Shown piece after piece: positions 21,512 to 31,600 of a DNA stretch of 51,261 nucleotides. The number at the start of each line of letters is the position of its first letter. Within the stretch, counting starts at the first letter, position 1. The notes beneath the pieces are model-generated. The model saw only the letters and a list, made by a program, of their open reading frames with translations. It searched no databases and was not told the DNA's origin. The position numbers and the translations under genes are program-made. The stretch lies in contig JAJDZL010000223.1 in assembly GCA_022824665.1 (NCBI GenBank), positions 1 to 51,261 of the forward strand. Direction: 5' to 3'. The DNA is from Gammaproteobacteria bacterium (GTDB lineage Bacteria > Pseudomonadota > Gammaproteobacteria > Arenicellales > JAJDZL01).

Positions 21512-21554
21512 ATATTAAGGTAAATAGGACTGTAATTCCGAATTACCTTAATAT
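21512..21554. repeat. Inverted repeat: 12-bp perfect arms (ATATTAAGGTAA/TTACCTTAATAT) with an overlapping inner palindrome GTAATTC-C-GAATTAC
   Basis: Direct reading of 21512-21523 versus 21543-21554, and 21532-21546. Confidence 0.8.
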
Positions 21555-21744
21555 ACCGGTGGGTTAATTCATAAAAAAGAAGCAGACGAGGCGGTAATTT
21601 CTAATGCAACTCGTTGTTATTATGATATTAACGAAAATATTATCGTCATTTTATCTCGCTTTCTATCGAGCAAGTGCAACACAGCCGGAAAAAATTTATG
21701 TATGATGGCGAAATTTTGTGATCAACCCACAAAACTGAAAGCCT

Positions 21745-23442
21745 ATGATCATTAAAAGAAATTTAGGCATAGACCTGCTCAATCCGGCCGAGCAATTTCC
21801 TGTACTGACGCTGAATGGTCCCCGCCAAAGCGGCAAAACGACGCTGGTTCGTTCACTGTTTCAAGACCATGCCTATGTCAGTCTTGAAGCGCCAGAGGAG
21901 AGAGCCTTAGCCCGAGAAGACCCGCGCGGATTTCTACAGCAATTCCTGGGCGGAGCCATCATTGATGAAGTCCAATATGTGCCGGATTTAGTCTCCTATA
22001 TCCAGGTCATTGTTGATGAGAACCCGATACCGGGAAGATGGATATTAACTGGGTCTCAAAACTTCACCATTTCACAAACAGTCAGCCAGTCTTTAGCGGG
22101 AAGAACTTCAATCAGCTGGCTGCTGCCTCCAACTTGGGACGAAATCAGGCAGTTCAAAAACCATCCTAAAGATCTTGAAGAGGCACTATATAAAGGCAGC
22201 TTTCCCAGAATCTTTAACGAAAATCTAGCACCAGGTAAGTGGTTTTCTTCATACGTGAATACCTTTATCGAAAGAGATGTGCGATCGCTTCGGAACATTG
22301 GCGACCTGACCGCGTTTCAGAACTTCATCCAACTTTGCGCAGGGCGAAGTGGCACACTGCTCAACTACTCATCGCTTGCCGACGACTGCGGGATCTCGCA
22401 AAAAACTGTGAAAGACTGGCTGAACGTGCTAGAGGCAAGTTTCGTTATTTTCCGGCTACCGGCATTTCATCAGAACATGCGTAAAAAAGTCGTCAAAATG
22501 CCGAAACTCTACTTCTATGACTCCGGATTAATGTGCTGGCTGCTCGGGATTCGAAGCCCTGCTCAAATTCGTACGCATCCACTGCGCGGCCAGATATTCG
22601 AGACTTGGGTCGCATCTGAAATTATCAAACACCGCACCAATTCCGGTGAGCGGGTAGGGGTGTATTTTTATCGCGATCACAACGGTGCTGAAGTTGAACT
22701 GGTCATTCCTGATGTTGAGAGCATTTCGCTGGTTGAAGCCAAATCTGCAACAACACCCTCACCCACCCTTTTTCGAGGAACGAATCGCATCCGGAAACAC
22801 TTTGGCCAACTGACTCAACGCATCGAAACCTCGGTTGTATACGGCGGAGACCAACCCTGGACAATCAAAAACAGTCAATTGATCCCATGGAAATGTCTGC
22901 GCTCGCTCGGAGTCGAAAAACAAGCGGTTGTTTCGATTACGACGAGTACGCAATTGAAGGCGGCTGCCGAGGTGCTGGCAATATTTCCGAACAAGACCTT
23001 TGTGCGGGCTGAGGCGAATGAACTCGGCATCGTATGGCTTGATCTGCATTGTCTGTTTCAACCAATGAAAGTTTACATTGCTGCCCGAGGCTTTGCAGCA
23101 CAATCAGTTACTGGCTGGATACCTGCAGAGCGAATCTTGCATGTCAGTCTAAACCCGTTGGCTGATGGTGGGTCGATCATATTTTCCAAACGCACAGGCG
23201 AGATTCCGGGAATGGCTGGATCCTTGGATCTCGTGTTGGATTCGGTTGATCGCACTTATCTTTACACCGATAACATTGCCGTTAACGGTGGCAAACAAAA
23301 CCAACCGGTCTCATTTGACTTCGGAGAACCATTGCATCTCGAAGATGCTGCCGGTCAAAGCGCCCAAATTCGAATTGTGGATGTTTGCGGCCAATCGGCG
23401 CTGCTGGAATATGATTTTACTTGTGCTCGGGATCATTCCTGA
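21745..23442 (+). CDS. AAA ATPase of the DUF4143-containing family with an unusual C-terminal extension of about 170 aa
   Basis: Walker A LNGPRQSGKTTLV, IIDEVQYVPDL, WILTGSQNF, FRLPAFHQNMRKKVVKMPKLYFYDSGL, FETWVASEIIKHR. Residues after about 390 are not typical of the family. Confidence 0.85.
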   Translation: MIIKRNLGIDLLNPAEQFPVLTLNGPRQSGKTTLVRSLFQDHAYVSLEAPEERALAREDPRGFLQQFLGGAIIDEVQYVPDLVSYIQVIVDENPIPGRWILTGSQNFTISQTVSQSLAGRTSISWLLPPTWDEIRQFKNHPKDLEEALYKGSFPRIFNENLAPGKWFSSYVNTFIERDVRSLRNIGDLTAFQNFIQLCAGRSGTLLNYSSLADDCGISQKTVKDWLNVLEASFVIFRLPAFHQNMRKKVVKMPKLYFYDSGLMCWLLGIRSPAQIRTHPLRGQIFETWVASEIIKHRTNSGERVGVYFYRDHNGAEVELVIPDVESISLVEAKSATTPSPTLFRGTNRIRKHFGQLTQRIETSVVYGGDQPWTIKNSQLIPWKCLRSLGVEKQAVVSITTSTQLKAAAEVLAIFPNKTFVRAEANELGIVWLDLHCLFQPMKVYIAARGFAAQSVTGWIPAERILHVSLNPLADGGSIIFSKRTGEIPGMAGSLDLVLDSVDRTYLYTDNIAVNGGKQNQPVSFDFGEPLHLEDAAGQSAQIRIVDVCGQSALLEYDFTCARDHS

Positions 23443-23570
23443 AACGCGTGGGGCAAAATGTGCGCTCAGGCTATCTAGCCCCGCAGCAGATGCGCTGATC
23501 TTTCAGACTCAGTTCTCATTGGAAACCGGTGTTATCGTGCTCACTTCTTGTTGGAAAACATACATACGCC

Positions 23571-24668
23571 ATGGCTGAAAAAACGTACCACTGGAATTGC
23601 TCCGATCTGTCAAGGGGAATCGACAACCTGCTGCAGCGTTGCGTCAAAATCAAACCAAGTGAGACATTGCTGCTGGTCGGTGAGACTGGCGAGGATGCCT
23701 ACTACGACACTGATTTATGTATGGCTGTCAAGCAGGCGGCGGATGGCCTTGGTGCCGTTGTACAGCTGGAGTATGCGAGGCCTGTTGCGGATGGCGCGAA
23801 TATTCCGCATGCTGTGCTGGACAAAATGATCAAAGCGGATGCCACCGTATTTTTCTCCAGGCTGGGTGATCAGACAAGGTTTACGGGTTCACCCGGTACC
23901 GGCAAGAAAGTGATGTGCTACACGCTGACAAAGGCACACTTGGGTTCGTCCTTTGCAACCATTGACCACAATAAAATGACACAAATGCTTGAGTTGCTCG
24001 AAGCGCACATGCTGACTTGCGACAGTTATCGAATTAGAACTCGCTGTGGTACCGATCTTGTCGGTGAGATCATCGCGAACAAGTCGTCGGAACCGACCCG
24101 GGAATTTCACCTTGAGCTCTTTCCGGTCATGATTTTCGAGCCCATCCGATGCCGTAATCTGAATGGGAGCATGACAATTTCCGGATTTATCACATCGACT
24201 TCAACCCGCGCCTACGAAAACAGTGTCTTGAAAATTGACGCTCCCGTTAAGGCCCTGGTTAAAGACTCCATGATTACATCCTTTGAAGGTGACGGAATAA
24301 CCGAGCAGCAGGTGATTCGACAGCTAGAAAAAGCCGCTGAGTTAACCGGCGGCGATCCCTACGCAATGCACTCCTGGCATACGGGCATCAATCCCGGCAC
24401 CTTTTATGAAGGAACCCCCTTTGATAATCTGGAAAAGTGGGGCACCGTTGCTTACGGCTCTCCCCGCTACACGCATTTTCACGGTGCTGGGCTTGAACCT
24501 GGTGACGCGGCTTACAGCCTGATGGATGCAACAATCGAGTTTGACGGCGAGCCGATTTGGCAGGACGGTCGATTCCTTTTCCTTGATAAACCCGAGGTGA
24601 GATCACTACTTACGCCACCTGAGCGAGCAGTATTGAATTCCAGATATCGTCTTGATATCGGAATCTGA
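23571..24668 (+). CDS. M29/NicX-like (aminopeptidase T / dihydroxypyridine dioxygenase superfamily) protein
   Basis: KIKPSETLLLVGETGEDAYYDTDLCMAVKQAADGLGAVV N-terminus; AYGSPRYTHFHGAGLEPGDAAYSLMDATIEFDGEPIWQDGRFLF. Confidence 0.5.
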   Translation: MAEKTYHWNCSDLSRGIDNLLQRCVKIKPSETLLLVGETGEDAYYDTDLCMAVKQAADGLGAVVQLEYARPVADGANIPHAVLDKMIKADATVFFSRLGDQTRFTGSPGTGKKVMCYTLTKAHLGSSFATIDHNKMTQMLELLEAHMLTCDSYRIRTRCGTDLVGEIIANKSSEPTREFHLELFPVMIFEPIRCRNLNGSMTISGFITSTSTRAYENSVLKIDAPVKALVKDSMITSFEGDGITEQQVIRQLEKAAELTGGDPYAMHSWHTGINPGTFYEGTPFDNLEKWGTVAYGSPRYTHFHGAGLEPGDAAYSLMDATIEFDGEPIWQDGRFLFLDKPEVRSLLTPPERAVLNSRYRLDIGI

Positions 24669-24686
24669 AAATAAATTGCGATATTA

Positions 24687-25565
24687 TTGGCTGTTTGTCA
24701 TTCATGTTTGTTGAACCAAGCGTTCTGTGATCGGAATTTGACTCGAATTATGCAAGTAAAACCATCTGGCAACGGTCATTCATCGACTGACTCGTACGCG
24801 GTCCAGCAGGCGGATATCGACGCATTCAATGTGGACGGTGCGGTGTTGCTGAAATCTGTTTTTTCGGAACACTGGATTTCCCGTTTGCGCGAATCCACAG
24901 ATCGGGCATTATCGATGTCAGAAAACTATTTCTGGCGCCAACGGGTTTGGGAGCAGGATGCAGCTTGCCGGGATTTTTGTATTGACTCCCTGGCAGCCGC
25001 ACTGGCGGCGACGTTTTTGAACTCCGGGAAAGTCAATTTACTTTACGATCAGGTCTTTGCCAAGACTGCAGGCGACCCAGCCACGCCGTGGCACAACGAC
25101 CTGCCATACTGGCCAGTGAGAAATGGGCGGGCAGTCACCGTCTGGCTGGCACTTGATCCAATCCGTTTCGATTCAGGTCCGCTTGAGTTTGTCGCCGGCT
25201 CGCATTTGTGGGACAAATGGTATCGGCCGTTTACGACTGGCGACGATGGCAGTCAGCAAGAATTCTATGCAAGTACTGAAGTTTACGAACCGCTGCCGGA
25301 CTTTGAGGCTGAGCGCGGCCGGCACCGGATACTGTGTTGGGAAATGGACGCCGGTGATGTGATCATTTTTGATGCGATGGCTGTGCACAGTGCAAGGCCG
25401 AACACCTCAACGGCCGTCAGACGGGGCTATGCGGTCAGATACACTGGTGATGGCATGACTTACCAGTCAGCCGCTGAAATCAATCCATTTATTATCAATC
25501 CTCAATTAAAAGACGGACAGCCGCTGGATAGCGATCAGTTTCCGATCGCACATCGCAGCACATAG
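24687..25565 (+). CDS. Phytanoyl-CoA dioxygenase (PhyH) family protein
   Basis: TPWHNDLPYWPV (HxD), GPLEFVAGSHLW, MDAGDVIIFDAMAVHSARPNTS. Confidence 0.88.
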   Translation: MAVCHSCLLNQAFCDRNLTRIMQVKPSGNGHSSTDSYAVQQADIDAFNVDGAVLLKSVFSEHWISRLRESTDRALSMSENYFWRQRVWEQDAACRDFCIDSLAAALAATFLNSGKVNLLYDQVFAKTAGDPATPWHNDLPYWPVRNGRAVTVWLALDPIRFDSGPLEFVAGSHLWDKWYRPFTTGDDGSQQEFYASTEVYEPLPDFEAERGRHRILCWEMDAGDVIIFDAMAVHSARPNTSTAVRRGYAVRYTGDGMTYQSAAEINPFIINPQLKDGQPLDSDQFPIAHRST

Positions 25566-25756
25566 TCAGTTTTTTTTGTCCTGTGTGAATGCATTCGCCA
25601 AGCACTCCTGCTGTTCGGTGTCAATGCAACTGATTTACCAAGACGAGTTCTCCCGTGAAGGGTTGCCAATGGTTCTAACAGCTGCTGCGTCCAGCATTGC
25701 AAAGATTCTGTGTGCTCAAAGGAAGGGTAGCGTCTGACGGAAGACCGGGTTGAGCG

Positions 25757-27121
25757 ATGACTAGGAAGGTTGCCATTATCGGTGCGGGGGTTTCCGGGCT
25801 CGGTGCTGCGTGGGCGCTTAATAAGCATCCCGACAAATTTGATTTTCGATTGTTCGAGGCGAATGCCCGAATTGGCGGTAACGCTGTCACGGTCGATATG
25901 TTGCAGGAAGACGGAACTTCTATCCCGTTTGATATTTCAGTGACCGCGTTTATCCCCTCCGCATATCATCACATTGTGCTGTTCTTGCAACAGCACGGAA
26001 TTGACATATGCGATACCCGCTTCAGTTACAGTGTGAAGTATCGCGGCAGCATTTACGCGCATGATTTAGATTCCGACATCAAGCGGCAGCTGCAGCCAGA
26101 GATAAGAAAGTTTCAGCAGCTGCTGAGATTCCTTAAATTGATGGGGCGTCTCAATCGGTCCACATCAAGAGTGCTGAATGCGATTAACCCGTTCAACTAC
26201 GTCAGTATGGGTGCGCTGCTCAACATGGGCCGGTTTTCCGGGGACTTTCGGTACAAGGTTCTAAAACCCATGTTCGTCAATTTCCTGATGGCGACCAACG
26301 TATTCGACATGCCCGCATCTCTTTTCACTCGATATCTTGAGTTTTTTGATATTGAATGCGCAACCCCGATGCAAACCTGGGATGGCGGTACGCGTCGAAT
26401 CTACCAAAATATGTCGGCTGATTTCAAGGAAAGGATCTACCTTGAACGGCCAGTTCGAAAAGTGCATCGGCAAAAATCCGGTGTGGTTATCGAAGATGAA
26501 GATGGCGATTCAGAATCATTTGACGACGTGATTTTTGCATGCAATGCGAATCAGGCTTTGATGTTGCTGGACAAACCGACTTTACTGGAAAGCTCGATTC
26601 TGTCTTCAATTCGCTATGAGAGTGAACTGCACAATCATACGATTGTGCATTCGGATGCCTCACTGTTGCCGGACAATTCGGCTAATCCGCTGACCACCCG
26701 CAGCAACCACATTGAGCAATATGGCGCGCGACCGGATAACTATGAAATTACATATATCATGCACAATCAACAGCCTTGGGTGAACCGATCAGACAAACCA
26801 TGCCTCGTAACCTACAATCCAGTCAACCCGATCGACGAGAACAAAATCATCAAGAAGTGGTGGTTTCAACATGTTGTACACGATGTGCGACAGGTGGTTC
26901 TCCTGATTCCTGCGTTTCGCTTGATTCAGGGCAGACGACGCACCTGGTACTGCGGTGCACATACGCTGATAAACAGTCAGGAGACCTGCTTTGTTACAGG
27001 CCTGCTTGCAGCGCGACAGCTTGGCGCAGATTACCCCTTTGAGGACCCTGAAGCGCGTCGGTGGTTCAACTTTTACGGGCGAGTGATGTACGGTTGGCGA
27101 TTCAGAAAGGCGTCATCGTGA
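25757..27121 (+). CDS. NAD/FAD-dependent oxidoreductase (COG2907-like, amine-oxidase fold)
   Basis: KVAIIGAGVSGLGAAWALNKHPDKFDFRLFEANARIGGNAVTVD dinucleotide-binding motif; WDGGTRRIYQNM. Confidence 0.82.
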   Translation: MTRKVAIIGAGVSGLGAAWALNKHPDKFDFRLFEANARIGGNAVTVDMLQEDGTSIPFDISVTAFIPSAYHHIVLFLQQHGIDICDTRFSYSVKYRGSIYAHDLDSDIKRQLQPEIRKFQQLLRFLKLMGRLNRSTSRVLNAINPFNYVSMGALLNMGRFSGDFRYKVLKPMFVNFLMATNVFDMPASLFTRYLEFFDIECATPMQTWDGGTRRIYQNMSADFKERIYLERPVRKVHRQKSGVVIEDEDGDSESFDDVIFACNANQALMLLDKPTLLESSILSSIRYESELHNHTIVHSDASLLPDNSANPLTTRSNHIEQYGARPDNYEITYIMHNQQPWVNRSDKPCLVTYNPVNPIDENKIIKKWWFQHVVHDVRQVVLLIPAFRLIQGRRRTWYCGAHTLINSQETCFVTGLLAARQLGADYPFEDPEARRWFNFYGRVMYGWRFRKASS

Positions 27122-27526
27122 TCATCTGATGCGTTATTGCAAATTCTAGTGGCATCGAAAATCCAATAGGCTTGAATTTAACTTCGGGCGTGTGTAAAAG
27201 GGTTGTCTGTTCGCTAAGGTAATTAGCATTTTGTATTGGCAACGCAGACGCTGGTGCGTTGACCATCTGCACAACTTGCAACATTGAGTTCAATCCGAAT
27301 CAAGTGGCAACACAGTAATGCCATCCGGTCATGACCAGGTATTTCGGCTTTAGTGGTCACACGAACCGCTTCTGAAAGCAGCGTCTCAAACCTGACTGAT
27401 ATCTACTTTTGTATATGCCGAGCACCATCGAGAATAAAATGGACGCATGATTCACACAATTTGAATCTCAAAAATCGTCAATCTAAATTGATACAAAGAT
27501 GTTAACAGCGAAGTTGACGAGCAATA

Positions 27527-28573
27527 ATGCGATCTGCTCGAAACAAACAGTTCCTATCTAAATCCAACAAACGGCAGAGCTTTCGTTCTCTTGCAGATCT
27601 GCGACCCGATCAGGTTGAACCCTCGATTCATCAGTACATCGAGATTTTTGAAGCTGGTTCAGAACACAGTAAGCATCACTATCAACAGTATGTCGATCAA
27701 TATTACAACCTGGTTACCGATTTCTATCGTTTTGGCTGGGGTCAATCCTTCCATTTTGCGCCGCGACAAAAGGGCGAGAGTGTCGAGGCTGCAATGCTCA
27801 GGCATCAGCATTTTCTCGCTGACAAGCTGTCACTAAAGCCCGGCATGCAAGTGCTGGATGTTGGGTGCGGAGTCGGTGGACCGATGCACGCCCTGGCACA
27901 ATATTGCGGCGCCAGTTTTATCGGGATCACCATTAATGCATACCAGATTAAATGTGCCAAAGTAAACACTCAGGACGTTCATTCACGATGCCAATTCATC
28001 CAGGGTGACTTCATGCAAATTCCAACCGCTGCTGATTGTTTCGATAGCGCGTATGCGCTCGAGTCGATTGTTCACGCTCCAAACAGGGCAAAAGCGTTTC
28101 AGGAGGTGTTTCGAGTCCTTAAACCTGGCGGCTGTTTTGCGGGCTACGAATGGTGCATGACTGATCTTTTTGATTCGGGCAATGCAAAGCACATAAGAAT
28201 CAAGAAACAAATCGAAATGGGTGATGCATTGTCAGGTATAGGGCATACATCAGAAGTTCGCGATGGTTTGCTGGCAGCAGGGTTTGAACTGCTTGAGGCT
28301 CGGGATTGCGCTCTGGAAGCTCACCTGGATATACCCTGGTACCGTGCTTTACAAGGTCGCGATTTCAAACTTCGCAGTATTCCACGTTCACCTGCGGGAC
28401 GCGCATTAACGAATATCGTGGTGAGAGTTGGAGAAAGGCTGCGGCTATTTCCGAAAGGTACCGCGTTAGTCAGCACTGTGTTGAATATGGCGGCAGACAC
28501 GCTTGTTGAAGGCGGTAAATCCGGAATATTTACGCCCGCGTATTTTTTTCTGGCTCGCAAACCGGAAAACTGA
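27527..28573 (+). CDS. Sterol 24-C-methyltransferase-like SAM methyltransferase (copy 1)
   Basis: YYNLVTDFYRFGWGQSFHFAPR (sterol-binding region I type), VLDVGCGVGGPMHALA (SAM motif), YALESIVHAPNRAKAFQEVFRVLKPGG, YEWCMTDLFD, C-terminal YFFLARKP. Confidence 0.85.
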   Translation: MRSARNKQFLSKSNKRQSFRSLADLRPDQVEPSIHQYIEIFEAGSEHSKHHYQQYVDQYYNLVTDFYRFGWGQSFHFAPRQKGESVEAAMLRHQHFLADKLSLKPGMQVLDVGCGVGGPMHALAQYCGASFIGITINAYQIKCAKVNTQDVHSRCQFIQGDFMQIPTAADCFDSAYALESIVHAPNRAKAFQEVFRVLKPGGCFAGYEWCMTDLFDSGNAKHIRIKKQIEMGDALSGIGHTSEVRDGLLAAGFELLEARDCALEAHLDIPWYRALQGRDFKLRSIPRSPAGRALTNIVVRVGERLRLFPKGTALVSTVLNMAADTLVEGGKSGIFTPAYFFLARKPEN

Positions 28574-28600
28574 GACGGGCGGGCTGAACCTGTTATAGAT

Positions 28601-31600
28601 TCAAGACGCCGTATCAGGCAGATTTACGGCAGTGCTAACGAGTGGTTCATACGAACTTTGACGTGCTCTGCATCGCTGCTCATAGAGTCCCAGCGCGTGC
28701 AAGGGAAAATATTGTCGGTACAAAACGTAATCCAAAAGAGCAGTACGAAAGAATACGCCGGTCATGTCCTGCTTTGGCCATGATCCATCGGCCTGCTGGG
28801 TACTGAGCAGGTGACTGGCACCCCGTGATATCGCATGCCAGTCGGGATCTTTTGCCTCAAGCAATGCGATCAGCGCCCATGCGGTTTGGATGACCTGACT
28901 TTCCGAATGCGCAACGTAGCGACCGGTTCTACAGCCGCTGTAGTGTTCACCCCAGCCTCCATCGTCGCGCTGGTGCTCCAGCAGCCACTGACAAGCCAGT
29001 CGCAATGCCGAGTCACCGGGTTTCGCACCGGTGGCTATCAGTCCCCGGATTCCGAACAGGGTGCCATAGATATATTGGATGCCCCAAACGCCGCGCCACG
29101 ACCCATCACTCAGCTGTGTTCTGCGAAGCCAGACTGCGCCCCGCGAGATGGCGGTTTGCGCCGCCTGATCCACAATTTGTGGGAAGTGCTGCCGGCAGGC
29201 CGCGAGTGCTGCCACAGAGGAAGCGGTACATTCAACAAAGGAGTGTTCAGTCATCGACTCGCCGAACATCTCACTTGGGTTCAGCCACTCAAGGTTCAGT
29301 CTTGTTCGCCGGGCCTCATAACTGCCAAAACCACCATCGCGGTTTTGGCCGCGCAAAATAAACTGAATTCCTTCACTGAGTACGCCTGTATCAACGCCTG
29401 CGTCCCGTTCGGCAATTAATCCGAGCATTGCTTCTGCAGTACAGTCTGTAACCGGCCAGCCATGCCAGCCTCCAGCGAAACACCAACCGCCTTTGGGATC
29501 ATTCCGGTAGGCATCCCGATACCCTTTGAAACTGCTGGTTATCTGGTTTCGATACAAAAAATCCGTCGCACGCTGCATCGCTGTCTGTAGCTGTTTTGAG
29601 CGATCGACGACTGCCAGAGACTGCAGTATAAACCCGGTGTCCCAAGAAGCACTTCTTGCCCCGGTGACCCGCGTGCCGTCTCGTTCATCCTCCCAAATCC
29701 ACCCTTCCAGTTGTGCGAGCGCCTGTTGGAGATCCAGGTCATTTTGATCGTGTAGCCAAATCGCGAGGATGTTTAGCAGTCCGCTCACTGGAGAGATACT
29801 CGTATGGTCGGTAGTTCGCAGCTCCCACCGGATGCGTTTTGTCAAATCGCTCACGCACCGGGCACGTAGTTTATCGGAGTGCAGCCAATTGTAAATTCTC
29901 GACAATCGGTAACCGAACCTCAGCGACATACTGGGTCGAAAAAGAAGATCCTCACTTCGAAGGCTATTTCGAGTTGCGGAAAATTTGACATTTTCGAATC
30001 CCTGAGGATATAGCTCAGCGCGCAGTTCAGTTGTAATATCAGTTACTTGGGCCTGATGCTGATGGGAGTATATGACTGCCATTGCCATGTATATCATTCG
30101 GGTGTGGCAGTACCAGTTTGAGGGGTGAAGAGCGATTCTGTGCGGCAGACACCACAACTCGGGCAAAATTGCGTGAACACCGCGCCAATCGTATAAATTG
30201 AGCAGTGCCAGCCAGAATTTCCCCCAACTTGGGATATTGAGCACTCCTTCAGTCAGAATAAATTGCTGCGCTGATGCGATTAAGGGGTCATCGCGCTGAG
30301 TACCTAGCAATCTCGCCGCGAGATAAACCAGGGTTGTAACAAAAAGATGAGGTCCCGAGTGTTCGTGCATTCCCCATAAACCGCTTGCGAGTTGGGTTTT
30401 CTCGAAATTGTGCAATATTAATTGCTGACGGCGAGGCTCTAGCGGCCGCCCGATGATGTGATGCAGCAGTACGTACTGAGCACTTAGCATCGGACACCAC
30501 ACCATCTCACCTTCCCAACTTCCATCGGTGTTTTGAAATTTCAAAAGACGTGTGACCGCTTTGTTCAAAGCCTCACCGACCTGCGGTGAGTCAAATTTCT
30601 TTCGATCTGGTTGCGGTTGACTGTCAGTTTGTGCCAGAGAGACCAGCAATGCTCGTGATAGGGACTTGACGATGCGCGCATTTTTTTTGCTGTCCGCTTT
30701 TGCATTCAAACGTTGTTCCAAAATACCTCGCACCAGCCATGTCAGTCTTACCAAGATCGAGCGAACGATGTGGTAGCTTCGGTGCCAGGCGAATTCATGG
30801 TGCGATTTTGGAATCTGCCTGCCGATTGTTTTACCGACGATCGATGTGAACGCCAGGGAAAGGTGTGTAACTGATGGGTCTTCGCAGGCAAGCAGCTTTA
30901 CGGTTCGGTCGCGAGCCTTTGAACCTGTTAGCCAATATTTATAAATTGAGTTTCTAAGTTCAGTCGATTCGAGTCGATGGTCGGCAAAAACTTCGTAGAG
31001 TCCGATTGCCAGCAGTTCTGGACCGCGGGTTGCCAAAACTCGTTTCGAGATGAATTTACGAAAGTTTTCCGCTTTAGCCAAATCGATTGCATCACCAAAA
31101 CCAAGGGTCATCCCCACCGCGGTCATGGGATGATAGTTTCCTGCAGCATCGCCAATCAGCACACGACGGGAGACTCCATTCGTGGTGCGCAGTCTTAACT
31201 CATTGGTTGCGGCGTAGAATTTGTCCGACCGCAGTGCTTTAATAAATCCTGGTCTAAGCGATTGAGGCAAAAATTCGGCATAGGACTCTGACAATAGTTT
31301 TACTCGGTCACGTGGAATCCAATGATTCAGGGGTACATCGATGATTATCCGGATGCGTTGATTTGCCAATTGATACACAAGAATTGGCCCTGGGCCGCCA
31401 AGTAAAACGTGCCCATAACCTGCAAAGGGTAATTCTGTTCCGGTAATCTCAACACCAACCATGCGCGAACAGATTCTTCGCTTGTTTGCAAGACCCAACG
31501 ACTTGCGTACCACCGAAGCACGTCCGTCTGCGCCGACAATTCTATCTGCCTGCAATGATTCAGCAACACCACTTTGGGAGAAACTGAGCTGTCCGTCTTC

